A stretch of DNA of 64,000 nucleotides, taken from positions 1,426,001-1,490,000 of the forward strand of contig OZ241902.1 of the NCBI GenBank assembly GCA_965203605.1, written 5' to 3'. Within the stretch, counting starts at the first letter, position 1, and the number at the start of each line of letters is the position of its first letter. This document shows positions 1 to 8,398 of the stretch, piece after piece. The stretch is from JAPOUP01 sp965203605 (GTDB lineage Bacteria; Pseudomonadota; Alphaproteobacteria; Rhodobacterales; Rhodobacteraceae). The position numbers and the translations under genes were made by a program. Under the pieces are notes generated by a model. That model was not told the origin of the DNA. It was given only the letters and a program-made list of their open reading frames with translations, and made no database searches.

Positions 1-551
1 GTCACGCGCGCTGCATCCGGACCCTTGGCCACGGTACCAAGACCGATCTCGCCGATATGCCGGATGCCCGCCGCCTTCAAATCGGCATAGAATTCGCAGT
101 CGAAGTCAAGTTCCGGCACCGGTGCGCCAGCAATTACCTTGGCCCCAGAGGAACGGAAACTGGCAAAGCAGCGCTGCGCCAGCATAGCTAGCGCCTTGAC
201 ACCTTCCGCATCTTTGGGTCGGCCAGGCAAGTGCACCTCGCCTGCCGAGATAAAGCTGGTGACGCCGCCGTTTACGTTCATCTCAATCCAGCCAATCTGG
301 TTCTGGCGTGGGGTCCAGTCACCAAAGACAGGATGGCAGTGCCCATCGATCAGACCGGGCGCGACAGCACAACCGGCGGCATCAATCGTTCGATCTGTAT
401 CGCCTGCCTCAAAGCCGACGATCACGCCATCTTCGATCAGTAGGCAGTCGCTTTCCGCGATCGGCTCATCCAAATCCCCGGTCAGAAGTAGACCGATATT
501 GCGAATGAGTGTGCGACCTCGTTCTGGTGCGTCCTTTGGTGCGTCAGCCAT
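1..551 (-). CDS. ena: Enamidase (6-oxotetrahydronicotinate amidohydrolase), 3' end beyond window
   Basis: N-terminal 183 residues of an amidohydrolase-superfamily enzyme; the rest lies before base 1. The metal-binding motif DGHCHP sits after a PGLIDGH strand, followed by GGVTSFISAGE, PGRPKDAEG and GEIGLGTV, which resemble the enamidase of anaerobic nicotinate fermentation. That enzyme hydrolyses 1,4,5,6-tetrahydro-6-oxonicotinate to 2-formylglutarate in the cytosol. The start at 551 is preceded by GGGAG. The 6-hydroxynicotinate reductase at 11508-12992 would make its substrate, which supports the assignment. An IS30 remnant lies directly upstream and may separate it from its old promoter. A related amidohydrolase with another substrate cannot be excluded because the second half is missing. 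Confidence 0.75.
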   Translation of the reverse strand, partial: MADAPKDAPERGRTLIRNIGLLLTGDLDEPIAESDCLLIEDGVIVGFEAGDTDRTIDAAGCAVAPGLIDGHCHPVFGDWTPRQNQIGWIEMNVNGGVTSFISAGEVHLPGRPKDAEGVKALAMLAQRCFASFRSSGAKVIAGAPVPELDFDCEFYADLKAAGIRHIGEIGLGTVAKGPDAARV

Positions 552-625
552 TTGATCTCCCTTCTGCTTTCATCATGTTACGCCGCATTTCCCGCATTGG
601 TCGAATTTCGATCCCTTCATGAACC

Positions 626-908
626 CACTTCCGTTCCGAAGTGCAACACCGACCATTCCCGCAGCGAGGGCAGAGCCCCGGCCGAGGGAACGGCCCAACC
701 GCCGGGCGATCGCCGGATTCGACAGCCCGCTTTCCTTCAGCGCGTACATCCGGCATCTCCTCATATGGGCCAGGTGGCGGTATCCCTTGGGCATGGCGGT
801 CTCCCTCTCTCAATCAAAGGGACTGTCGTCTCTCCTGACCGATTCATAACATCATGCGGCCGCAAAACCGGTCACCACCGCCAATGGTGTCGCACTTCAG
901 GGTGGAAC
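626..908 (-). mobile_element. Internally deleted IS30-family remnant with both ends
   Basis: The left end (about 626-650, GAAGTGCAACACC) and the right end (about 886-908) are inverted copies of the ends of the larger IS30 element at 31488-34732. Inside, the minus strand from 794 encodes the first 30 or so residues of an IS30 transposase (start MPKGYRHLAHMRRC, then ALKESGLSNPAIARRLGRS) before running into the left end. Nearly all the catalytic part is missing, so this is a dead, roughly 280-bp deletion derivative. It separates enamidase from marR. Confidence 0.7.
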
Positions 909-998
909 GGTGGCGAGTTTCATTTCCCGGCCTGGACGGGATGTGTGGTTGGCTTGCTTTACGGTGTTTTCCGGGCGGCGGTGAAACACGAGTTGAAA

Positions 999-1439
999 TC
1001 AGGATAGCTTTGCGAGCAGTTTCAGGAAAGTCTCGCGTTCCGAAGCGCTGAGAGGCCTAAGCGTTTCCTCGGTGATCCTGTGTCCCGCTTCGTAGAGCGT
1101 GTTCGCAAGCGGCTTTGTATACTCTGTCAACGCTATGAGCGAACGTCGTCTGTCGGCAGGATCAGGCTTGACCTCCACCAGGTTGCGGCTCCGCAGCCGG
1201 TCCACAACGCCCTTTACGGTCGCTACGTCCATCGCGGTCTTTCGACCCAGCTCGTTTTGGGAGCATTCCCCAAGTTCAAACAGTTTCACCACCACAGAAA
1301 ACTGCGTCGGGGTCAGGTTCAAGGGGGCAAGTGATTGAAAAATGACAGCATGCCGCTGCCCCGCAACGCGCATCATATACCCTACCTGATCTTCCAGGGT
1401 ATATGGTTTGCTTGACTTTTCCATTTTCTGTGGCGCCAC
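999..1439 (-). CDS. MarR-family transcriptional regulator (NicR/BpsR-like)
   Basis: 146 residues with the MarR winged-helix layout: an N-terminal dimerisation helix (EDQVGYMMRVAGQRH), a recognition region (SQNELGRKTAMDVATVKGVVDRL) and the DPADRRRSLIALTE wing. Members repress catabolic or stress genes and let go on binding a phenolic or pyridine ligand. The layout resembles the repressors of nicotinate genes (NicR, BpsR), which fits its place between enamidase and the transporter. The first usable codon is GTG at 1439; ATG at 1424 is an equally possible start. The candidate operator is the palindrome shared by 7355-7368, 8168-8181 and 16572-16585. Confidence 0.8.
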   Translation of the reverse strand: MAPQKMEKSSKPYTLEDQVGYMMRVAGQRHAVIFQSLAPLNLTPTQFSVVVKLFELGECSQNELGRKTAMDVATVKGVVDRLRSRNLVEVKPDPADRRRSLIALTEYTKPLANTLYEAGHRITEETLRPLSASERETFLKLLAKLS

Positions 1440-1563
1440 CTGTAGCCTGTCTTCGGTACGTTTCTGTATCTGTGATGCCTACCGTAGATCAGTGGGCCAT
1501 TAAAGACTGAACAGAGTTACGACGAGACCTCTCCATGCCACCGAACACTGTGCCAAGTCCCGG

Positions 1564-2280
1564 TTACGCAGCGAGATATGTATCGCGAATGTCTGGCTGC
1601 GCACCGAGATCTTCCAAGGTACCGATGAATTTCTGCTCCCCGCTTTCGATAATCACGGCGCGGTCGGCAACTGCCTGGGCAAAATGAAGGTTCTGCTCGG
1701 AAAGCAGGATCGTCAGACCTTCGGACTTCAGCTGACTGATCACCTGCGCCATCTGCTCGGCAATGACCGGGGCCACGCCTTCGCTCGGCTCGTCCAGAAG
1801 AACAACGAGCGGATTGCCCATAAGCGTACGCGCGACGGTCAGCATCTGCTGTTCGCCGCCCGAAAGCGCCTTACCACGGTTGTTGCGTCGCTCTGCCAGG
1901 TTTGGAAAGAGGTCGAACAACATCTCATGGGTCCAGGTCACGGCACCGTCTCGCTTGGGCTGCTGACCCACCATGAGGTTTTCCGCCACCGTTAGGTCCG
2001 TGAACACACGACGGTCTTCGGGGACGTACCCGAGACCCAGCTTGGCGATCCTGTGTGGCGGAAAGCCCGAGATTTCCTCTCCCTGGAACTTGACCGAACC
2101 CGTCGCCGTACGAACCATTTGCATCACCGACTTCATGGTTGTTGACTTGCCTGCCCCGTTACGGCCGAGCAAGGCAACCACCTCGCCACGGGGCACATCA
2201 AAGCTCAGGTCGCGCAGTACATGGGCCTTGCCGTAGAAACTGTTGATCTTCTCGACCTCAAGCACGGGCTGTCTCCTCAT
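1564..2280 (-). CDS. Branched-chain-type ABC transporter ATPase, LivF-like
   Basis: 238 residues from ATG at 2280, which overlaps the end of the LivG-like gene by 23 bases; a longer reading to 2349 would run deep into that gene. It shows Walker A (GRNGAGKST), the signature LSGGEQQM and Walker B (VVLLDEPSEG). It is one of two ATPases energising uptake through the fused permease at 3034-4902. The substrate is probably nicotinate or a related acid rather than leucine, because the transporter sits inside the pyridine-catabolism locus; that is inference from context. Confidence 0.9.
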   Translation of the reverse strand: MRRQPVLEVEKINSFYGKAHVLRDLSFDVPRGEVVALLGRNGAGKSTTMKSVMQMVRTATGSVKFQGEEISGFPPHRIAKLGLGYVPEDRRVFTDLTVAENLMVGQQPKRDGAVTWTHEMLFDLFPNLAERRNNRGKALSGGEQQMLTVARTLMGNPLVVLLDEPSEGVAPVIAEQMAQVISQLKSEGLTILLSEQNLHFAQAVADRAVIIESGEQKFIGTLEDLGAQPDIRDTYLAA

Positions 2281-3034
2281 CGCCAAAGACGGTGCCGCCG
2301 CCCAAGTACACTTCCTGGACGCGTTCATTGTTCCGGATTTCTTTCGCATTGCCTTCGGCGATGAGTTGACCGCGGTTCAGCACCATGATCCGATGTGAGT
2401 GGGCAAAGACCACGTCCATATCATGTTCGGTAAAGAGCACGCTCACGCCTTTGTCCGCCACGATGTCTGAGGTCAGCTTCATCAGGCCAACGCGCTCTTT
2501 GGGGGCCATGCCAGCTGTGGGTTCGTCCATCAGCAGCACTTTTGGATTGTGGGCTAGCGCGATGGCTAGCTCCATGCGTTTGAGATCCCCATAGGCCAGC
2601 ACCGCGCAGTGGCGATCAGCCTGATCGGCCATGTTGACCAGACTCAATAGCTCCATCGCTTCGTCCCGATGTCTTCTGTGAGCGTAGTGCAGGAAACGCA
2701 TGATCTCCCGGTGATGCGACATCAGCGCCATCTGCACATTCTCGACCACTGTCATCGATGCATAGGTCGCGGTAATCTGGAAGGTGCGGCCGACACCTTT
2801 GCGCCAGACATCACGAGGCAGCATCCCCGTGATGGTCTCACCGCCCAGTATCACCTCGCCTTTCGTCGGCTTCAACTGGCCCATCAGCATGTTAAAGCAG
2901 GTGCTCTTGCCCGCACCGTTGGGGCCGATCAGGGCCAGGAGCTCTCCTTGGTCCAGGGTGAAGGACACATCATCCACAGCGACAATGGCGCCAAAGGCTC
3001 TGGTCAGCCCTCGTGTTTCCAGGACAGTGGCCAT
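2258..3034 (-). CDS. Branched-chain-type ABC transporter ATPase, LivG-like
   Basis: 258 residues with Walker A (GPNGAGKST), Walker B (VLLMDEPTAG), the H-loop (FTEHD) and the C-terminal LivG tail with VYLGGG. The signature is LAYGDLKR rather than the usual LSxGE, a variant seen in LivG-type ATPases. The ATG at 3034 overlaps the stop of the permease gene by one base (TAATG), so the two are probably translationally coupled. It pairs with the LivF-like ATPase downstream. Confidence 0.9.
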   Translation of the reverse strand: MATVLETRGLTRAFGAIVAVDDVSFTLDQGELLALIGPNGAGKSTCFNMLMGQLKPTKGEVILGGETITGMLPRDVWRKGVGRTFQITATYASMTVVENVQMALMSHHREIMRFLHYAHRRHRDEAMELLSLVNMADQADRHCAVLAYGDLKRMELAIALAHNPKVLLMDEPTAGMAPKERVGLMKLTSDIVADKGVSVLFTEHDMDVVFAHSHRIMVLNRGQLIAEGNAKEIRNNERVQEVYLGGGTVFGDEETARA

Positions 3035-4902
3035 TACTGATCCCGCACTTTCAGAAGGCTCATACGCTCCAGACCGATACGGAGGCTGCCGACAATGCCA
3101 TTGGGCGCGGCAATCACCACAAAGATGATGAGTAGGCCCATCAGCAGACGCCAGTACTCAAACTTCAGCAGCACTTCTTCGATGCCCTTGAAGAAGCCAG
3201 CGCCAACAACGCCGCCCGCCAGCGTCTTCACACCACCCAGGAAGACAACGATCAGCGCGTCGAAACTGCGGGCGATCTCCAGCTCATTGGGGAAGACCGA
3301 GCCTTTGGAGAAGACAAACAGCGCCCCCGCAAGCCCGCCCATGAACCCGGCAAAGCCAAACGCGATCAGCTTGATCCTGCGCGTGTCGATGCCCATCGCC
3401 TCGGCCTGTCGTTCGCTGTCACGAGCGGCGCGGAGGGCGTAGCCAAAGGGCGAATGCGCGACATGGCGCAGGATGAGGATCCCAGCCACGGCCAGAATGA
3501 GGGTGAAATAGAAGTACACGGTCGTTTCATTCAGCCAATCCGCTGGCCAGATGTTCACAAGGCCATCATCGCCTCCGGTCACATCGCCCCACTGAAAGAC
3601 GAGGCTCCAGACCAATTGGGCAAAGGCAAGCGTCAGCATGGCGAAATAGACACCGGTCAGGCGTAGGCAGACCCACCCGATGGCAAGCGCGGCCAGACCC
3701 GCGCCCATAGGGGCGAGCAAAAAGGCCAGTTCCATCGGGCTGTCCGCATGGGTGATCAACAGCGCTGCCACGTAGGCCCCACCACCGTAGTAGGCCGCAT
3801 GGCCAAAACTGACGAGCCCGCCCGTTCCCAACAGAAAATGCAACGATGCAGCGAAGAGGCAGAAGATAAGCACATCGGTCGCGAGCACCTGGCTGTAGAC
3901 CGAGCCAAGGAACGGCAAGCACGCCAGCAATGAAATCCCGGCCGCCATAATCATCCGCACATTGCGGGAGGCGGGCTTGATCGGACGTTCAGGCTCGCCC
4001 ACCTGCCCATGTTCACCTGCAACCTCTTCGCGACCGAAGAGACCGTAGGGGCGGATCATCAATACTATGATCATCACGACAAACATCAGCACCAATGTCG
4101 ATTGCGGAAGGTAGCTCACGCCAAAGACGTTGAGGACCGAGATGATAATTGCCGCCAGATAGGCACCCGGCAGCGATCCCATGCCCCCAATCACAACCAC
4201 CACAAACACCGGTGCGAGGATGTTGAAATCCATCAAGAGATCCGCCCCACCCTTGGGCAACTGCAAAGCACCGCCAAGCCCGGCCAGCGCGGAGCCCAGA
4301 GCGAAGACGCCGGTGAAGAGCCAGGCCTGGTTCACGCCGAGTGCGCTGACCATTTCTCGATCCTGGGTCGCGGCGCGGACCAGAACGCCCAACCGGGTCC
4401 TGGTCATCAGATACCACAGCGCCAACGCGACAATCGGTGTGATGATCAGCAGGACGATGTCATATTTCGGGATCGGCTCACCCATGATCCGGTAGACACC
4501 GCGCAGCCCCGGTGCGCGAGGGCCCAGCAGGTCTTCGGGACCCCAGATCAACAGCACCAGGTCCTGGATCACCAAAATCACGCCAAAGGTCGCCACCAGT
4601 TGGAACAGTTCAGGTGCCCTGTAGACCGGCCGCAGAACCAGCATCTCGATCACGATTCCAACCATTCCCACAACGATACCGGCCAGAAGAATGGAGATCC
4701 AGAACCCGATCCCCGCAGGCAGATAGTCCGGCAGGATGTGCATCAGCGAATACCCGGTATAGGCCCCGATCATATAGAGTGAGCCGTGGGCAAAATTCAC
4801 AATCCTCGTCACGCCAAAGATCAACGATAGGCCGCAGGCGACCAGGAACAGGGAACTGGCGTTTGCAAGTCCCGTAAGAATCTGTGCGACGAAAAATTCC
4901 AT
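3034..4902 (-). CDS. Fused LivH-LivM ABC permease
   Basis: 622 residues made of two permease units normally encoded separately. Residues about 1-300 are LivH-like (SLIFGVTRIVNFAHGSLYMIG near the N terminus, cut here as SLIFGVTRIVNFAHGSL) and about 315-622 are LivM-like (GGLVSFGHAAYYGGGAY, FGYALRAARDSERQAEAMG). A charged linker (EHGQVGEPERPIKP) joins them. Each half has 8-10 hydrophobic segments, so the protein would form the whole inner-membrane channel. It lies between the binding protein and the two ATPases of the same operon. The second Liv operon at 20249-22161 keeps the two halves separate. Confidence 0.9.
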   Translation of the reverse strand: MEFFVAQILTGLANASSLFLVACGLSLIFGVTRIVNFAHGSLYMIGAYTGYSLMHILPDYLPAGIGFWISILLAGIVVGMVGIVIEMLVLRPVYRAPELFQLVATFGVILVIQDLVLLIWGPEDLLGPRAPGLRGVYRIMGEPIPKYDIVLLIITPIVALALWYLMTRTRLGVLVRAATQDREMVSALGVNQAWLFTGVFALGSALAGLGGALQLPKGGADLLMDFNILAPVFVVVVIGGMGSLPGAYLAAIIISVLNVFGVSYLPQSTLVLMFVVMIIVLMIRPYGLFGREEVAGEHGQVGEPERPIKPASRNVRMIMAAGISLLACLPFLGSVYSQVLATDVLIFCLFAASLHFLLGTGGLVSFGHAAYYGGGAYVAALLITHADSPMELAFLLAPMGAGLAALAIGWVCLRLTGVYFAMLTLAFAQLVWSLVFQWGDVTGGDDGLVNIWPADWLNETTVYFYFTLILAVAGILILRHVAHSPFGYALRAARDSERQAEAMGIDTRRIKLIAFGFAGFMGGLAGALFVFSKGSVFPNELEIARSFDALIVVFLGGVKTLAGGVVGAGFFKGIEEVLLKFEYWRLLMGLLIIFVVIAAPNGIVGSLRIGLERMSLLKVRDQ

Positions 4903-4949
4903 CGGTCAGAGGTCTTTATTTATATTTTTGGGAGTTGGCACGCCGGTAT

Positions 4950-4977
4950 GGGGCGCGATGCATATGCCTCGCGCCCC
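4950..4977 (-). promoter_or_regulatory. Intercistronic hairpin after the binding-protein gene
   Basis: Perfect 9-bp arms GGGGCGCGA (4950-4958) and TCGCGCCCC (4969-4977) enclose a 10-base loop. It lies between the stop of the solute-binding-protein gene and the permease start and has no T-run on the transcribed strand. Such hairpins usually protect the upstream message and keep binding protein in excess of permease. Confidence 0.6.
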
Positions 4978-4988
4978 GAGTGTGGACG

Positions 4989-6200
4989 TTACCCGGCCGG
5001 GCGCAGGGCGCTGACCTCTTCGTCGGAAGGCAGGTAGTCCGCACCGTTCCTGTAGGTCCAGTCGACCATGACGCCTTTGCCGTCCTTCACCGCGGTCGTT
5101 CCAACCCAGGCACCAGCGGTCGACTGGTTGTCAATCGAGCGGAAGGTGATTTCGCCCATAGGCGTGGCAACCTGAAGGTCCTCGAAGGCCGCGCGGATTG
5201 CCTCGGTCTCGGTCGAGCCAGCCTTCTCCAGCGCCGCCACGATGGACTGCACGGTCATGTAGCCCACGAGCGAACCAATGCGCGGATGGTCATCATACCT
5301 GGCTTGATAGGCTGCGACGAATTCACCGCCCGGACCGTCGTTGATGTCCTGCCAGGGATAACCTGTCACAACCCATCCTTCAGGTGCCTCTTCGCCAAGC
5401 GGATCGATATACTCGGGCTCACCCGACAGAAGGCCGTAGACTTTCCGGCCATCAAACAGACCGCGGTCCGTCCCATCGCGCACGAACTTGGCGAGGTCTG
5501 GGCCGAAAGTCACGTTATAGATCGCATCGGGCTTTGCGCGCTCCAGCGCCTGCACCTCTGCGCCTGCGTCGATCTTGAACACGGCGGGCCATTGCTCGGC
5601 AACGAATACAACCTCTGGCTTCAATGCGGTCAGAACGGTCTTGAAAGCCGCAACCGCGTCCTTGCCATAGGCATAGTTCGGCGCGATGGTGGCGTATCTG
5701 ACAGCGTCTGTCTTGGCGGCCTCTTCGGCGAGCATCGCGGCCTGCATGTAGGTCGAAGCGCGGAGGCGGAAGGTATACGGGTTGCCTGCCGACCACACGA
5801 GCGCATCGGCCAGAGGCTCCGAGGCCAGGTAGACATAACCCTTCTCCGCGGCGTGGCTGGAGATCGCCAGACCGACATTCGACAGGATCGTGCCGGTGAT
5901 CATGACCGTCCCCTCGGATGTCATCAGCTCTTCGGCGATCTTTATGGCCTCGCCGGGCTTGCCCTGATCATCACGGAACACAAATTCGAGAGGGCGGCCA
6001 AGCACACCGCCTGCCGCGTTCACCTCTTCCAACGCGAGTTCAATACCCAGCTTGTAGGGGCCCGCAAAGGCGGCCATGCGCTTGTAGTGGTTGATTTCAC
6101 CGATCTTGATCGCATCGTCCGCAAGGGCCGGGGATGCGATGGGCAGCGCTGCCGCCGTTGCCAGCCCGAGTAGCGCCTTAAGAAATGTCTTGCGTTTCAT
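4989..6200 (-). CDS. ABC transporter periplasmic binding protein, LivK type
   Basis: 403 residues. The N terminus is a signal peptide (MKRKTFLKALLGLATAAALP, then ASPALADD), cleaved near residue 27. The mature part begins IKIGEINHYKRMAAFAG and shows the Peripla_BP_6 layout, including EVNAAGGVLGRPLEFVF and ATIAPNYAYGKD. It captures the substrate in the periplasm for the fused permease downstream. The start is preceded by AGGAGAGG. Nothing in the sequence fixes the ligand; the surrounding locus points to a pyridine carboxylate or breakdown product. Confidence 0.88.
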   Translation of the reverse strand: MKRKTFLKALLGLATAAALPIASPALADDAIKIGEINHYKRMAAFAGPYKLGIELALEEVNAAGGVLGRPLEFVFRDDQGKPGEAIKIAEELMTSEGTVMITGTILSNVGLAISSHAAEKGYVYLASEPLADALVWSAGNPYTFRLRASTYMQAAMLAEEAAKTDAVRYATIAPNYAYGKDAVAAFKTVLTALKPEVVFVAEQWPAVFKIDAGAEVQALERAKPDAIYNVTFGPDLAKFVRDGTDRGLFDGRKVYGLLSGEPEYIDPLGEEAPEGWVVTGYPWQDINDGPGGEFVAAYQARYDDHPRIGSLVGYMTVQSIVAALEKAGSTETEAIRAAFEDLQVATPMGEITFRSIDNQSTAGAWVGTTAVKDGKGVMVDWTYRNGADYLPSDEEVSALRPAG

Positions 6201-6218
6201 TGTGTCCTCTCCTTTGTT

Positions 6219-7286
6219 CTATGTGTCACCATCCACGAAGACCGGCGCAACCGGCTCCCCTAGATGATCCACGGCCTCCGCTTCGATCCGTTCACGGATT
6301 CTCTTGCGGTAGACCGTTGGTCCCTTATCGATCGCAATGCGCACAGGACGGCGCGTTTGTGGTCGCTTCTCTTCTTCGTGGATCGCCTCCAGGATCGCCT
6401 TATCCTCTTCAAACGCCATCCCTAGAAGACCGTCGATCCTGACGCTTGCGCTCTCTTCGGCAGCCGTGTTGCGCAGGTGCATCCAATGGTCGATCGTCTC
6501 GTCTTCGTTGACAGGCGTCACAAAGTGGATTGCAAGAATGCGCACACCTCTGCTCCGGTCCCCCTCGGCGCAGTTTTCAGCGCTGTCGATACTGCCAAAG
6601 TCGATCACAGCTGTCGATGGTAAGTGCAGATCGTAGTAATGCCAGCGGTCCACATTGCCGGTGAAACCGCCGAATTCCTTGAAGAACCCGACAGGCGGCG
6701 CGTTCCGGATCCAGCGCCAGGCGCGGATCACCTCGCCCTCGGTCGCCACATGGACCGGCACGTTTTCCGAGGCTGCATTGCCCAGAGTCGTCGGGTGGAC
6801 AAAGCTGACATGCGCCGGATCAACAAGATTCTCGGCGACGTTCAGATAGTGGGCCTTGATGTGCAGATGCCTGCCGTGGTGCAGATGCCAAGCCGGGTCA
6901 GACATTTCCGGGATGTCGAATATCTCCGTCGCGTCTGCGAGGGTCGGATCGCCCATCCAGATCCAAACAATGCCGTGCCGCTCTTTCACGGGGAAAGCGC
7001 GGACATTGGCGCGCTCGGGCGTGTTATCCTGCCCCGGAACACGCACGCAGACGCCCGTGCCGTCGAAGGTCATCCCGTGATAGCCGCATTGAATCGTATC
7101 GCCGAACTGTCTGCCCTTGGACAAAGGAAGCAGGCGGTGGGGGCAGCGGTCTTCCAGAGCCGAAAGACGGTTCTTCGTATCTCGAAACAGTACAAGACGC
7201 TGGCCAATGATCTCCAAGGATATCAGCCCTTGTGCGAAATCATGCGACCATCCCCCAACGTACCAACTGTTCCGAACAAATTTCAT
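6219..7286 (-). CDS. Rieske non-haem iron oxygenase, alpha subunit
   Basis: 355 residues from ATG at 7286 (MKFVRNSWYVGGW is the usual start of this family; 11 extra codons upstream look non-native). The Rieske [2Fe-2S] ligands are C48 and H50 (RCPHR) and C67 and H70 (CGYHG). The mononuclear-iron site is in NLVDPAHVSFVHP, and the protein is of the vanillate O-demethylase oxygenase type, length normal. It would use electrons from a reductase not present nearby to hydroxylate or demethylate a small aromatic. It lies 19 bases upstream of the binding-protein gene in the transport operon. It ends in TAG. Its role in nicotinate breakdown is not obvious. Confidence 0.85.
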   Translation of the reverse strand: MKFVRNSWYVGGWSHDFAQGLISLEIIGQRLVLFRDTKNRLSALEDRCPHRLLPLSKGRQFGDTIQCGYHGMTFDGTGVCVRVPGQDNTPERANVRAFPVKERHGIVWIWMGDPTLADATEIFDIPEMSDPAWHLHHGRHLHIKAHYLNVAENLVDPAHVSFVHPTTLGNAASENVPVHVATEGEVIRAWRWIRNAPPVGFFKEFGGFTGNVDRWHYYDLHLPSTAVIDFGSIDSAENCAEGDRSRGVRILAIHFVTPVNEDETIDHWMHLRNTAAEESASVRIDGLLGMAFEEDKAILEAIHEEEKRPQTRRPVRIAIDKGPTVYRKRIRERIEAEAVDHLGEPVAPVFVDGDT

Positions 7287-7324
7287 TCTGCTGCACCTTT
7301 GTACCGGGCGTGCGATCACTCAAC

Positions 7325-7344
7325 GACAGATTTCGTTATCTGTC
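7325..7344. promoter_or_regulatory. 20-bp palindrome upstream of the Rieske gene
   Basis: GACAGAT and ATCTGTC are perfect 7-bp arms around TTCGTT, about 40 bases before the Rieske oxygenase start. Position and size suit a repressor operator or a small RNA hairpin. Confidence 0.4.
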
Positions 7345-7354
7345 AAATGATTCT

Positions 7355-7368
7355 ATTAGTACGCTAAT
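7355..7368. promoter_or_regulatory. Candidate MarR operator, copy 1
   Basis: ATTAGTACGCTAAT has 5-bp inverted arms (ATTAG/CTAAT) and lies about 70 bases before the Rieske oxygenase start. It resembles GTTGGCATGCTAAC at 8168 and ATTTGCATACTAAC at 16572. Confidence 0.45.
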
Positions 7369-7403
7369 GATTTGTATGGTTGTGAGGCTCGGGGGGCAGA
7401 GAT

Positions 7404-7865
7404 TCAGCCCAGCCTATCGGTCAGTTCCTGAACGACGTCCAAGAGGTCGGCTAACGAACCGTAGCCAGCGATCTGGAAGATCAGGGCCTCCTCATCTTTG
7501 TTGATAGCGACGATGATCTTGCTGTCCTTCATGCACACCAAGTGCCGGACCGCGCTGGAGATGCCGACCGCGCCGTCAAGGTCCGGGACCACCTTCTCGC
7601 CGGTTTGGGCGACCTGCCAGTCGTTCGGGGCGTAGCCGCTATAGCCGCCGCCCACATATTCCAACTCGCGGACCACAAGCCCAATGGTCCCATAGCTCGC
7701 GCCGAGACCCGACATGCTATCGGGATTGTTGTGCCCAAGAACCCCAACTCCCCATTTCGGCGAATATCCCAGGCTCGGTCGTCATCAGATTGTCCTGGGC
7801 ATAGGCGCGCACGCTGCCACGCACCATTCGCTCTTCCTCGGAGAGCTGCTGTTCCAGATGAAATT
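7404..7865 (-). pseudogene. Glutaryl-CoA dehydrogenase / ETF-alpha chimeric fragment
   Basis: Reading down the minus strand, about 7865-7730 encodes an acyl-CoA dehydrogenase N terminus (LEQQLSEEERMVRG, VRAYAQDNLM, GIFAEMG). After two frame changes near 7730-7715 it continues as LGASYGTIGLVVRELEYVG, a glutaryl-CoA dehydrogenase segment. At about 7634 this passes in frame into the C terminus of electron-transfer flavoprotein alpha (PNDWQVAQTGEKVVPDL, AVGISSAVRHL, KDSKIIVAINKDEEA). It cannot make either enzyme. Glutaryl-CoA dehydrogenase and ETF would have followed the CoA-transferase at 8399 in a glutarate route, so this looks like a collapsed pathway segment left by a deletion. Confidence 0.75.
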
Positions 7866-7903
7866 GCTCAACTCGGACCTGCTTCTGCGGCTTAAGCAGG
7901 TCG

Positions 7904-8152
7904 TTAGGTCCCCGCAGTCCACAAAGGCCAGCAGAGGCGCTGACTAACCGCGATCCAATTCCCGGCATCCAGGATCTTGTCGGGCTTGATGGCATCGACC
8001 GGACATTCTGGCCCGCGGACATCGCAATCGAGGCATTCTTCGGTGCCGATGACGATGGTGTCCTAACGCCCATGGAAGCAATCCATAGGGCAGACTTCGA
8101 TGCAATCACGGCATTTTCGGTCAATGCATAAGTCCGTCACAACGTAAGTCAT
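7904..8152 (-). pseudogene. 7Fe ferredoxin (FdxA-type) broken by an amber codon
   Basis: From ATG at 8152 the reading MTYVVTDLCI, then CRDCIEVCPMDCF, matches the start of FdxA-type ferredoxins. Codon 30 is TAG (8063-8065). The same frame then gives ECLDCDV, GPECPVDAIKPDK, the second cluster region. The third cysteine of that motif is arginine at residue 46, so a cluster ligand is also lost, and the tail drifts after residue 66 to a stop at 7904. A ferredoxin would be the natural donor to the 6-hydroxynicotinate reductase. The shared-motif palindrome lies 16 bases upstream. Confidence 0.75.
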
Positions 8153-8167
8153 GGCACCATCCATCTC

Positions 8168-8181
8168 GTTGGCATGCTAAC
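8168..8181. promoter_or_regulatory. Candidate MarR operator, copy 2
   Basis: GTTGGCATGCTAAC is a near-perfect 14-bp palindrome (six of seven pairs). It lies in the divergent region between the ferredoxin remnant and the CoA-transferase. Other copies are at 7355 and 16572. Confidence 0.5.
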
Positions 8182-8255
8182 GGGAAATTTCTGAAGGGCT
8201 GCTTTGTCAACATCTATCCTCATCTCGGACGAGAATCATCCTACTTGACGTCTCA

Positions 8256-8289
8256 TCCCCATTTTGTTCGAATACCAACAAAATGGGGA
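8256..8289. promoter_or_regulatory. Strong 13-bp inverted repeat upstream of the CoA-transferase
   Basis: TCCCCATTTTGTT (8256-8268) and its exact complement (8277-8289) flank an 8-base loop, about 110 bases before the CoA-transferase start. No T-run follows on either strand, so an operator or leader hairpin is likelier than an intrinsic terminator. Confidence 0.55.
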
Positions 8290-8398
8290 GGTGGAATTGC
8301 AACACCTTCACCGACACTCGAAGCATATTCTCCGGCGGATACAGAATACCCCTGCAATTCCGGTACTTCATTTCCGCTGACATATTGGAGATTGATCT

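Noticed and set aside
4884..6173. 429-codon plus-strand reading over the binding-protein gene
   Set aside because: The minus strand gives a full family match with signal peptide; the plus strand shows no domain.
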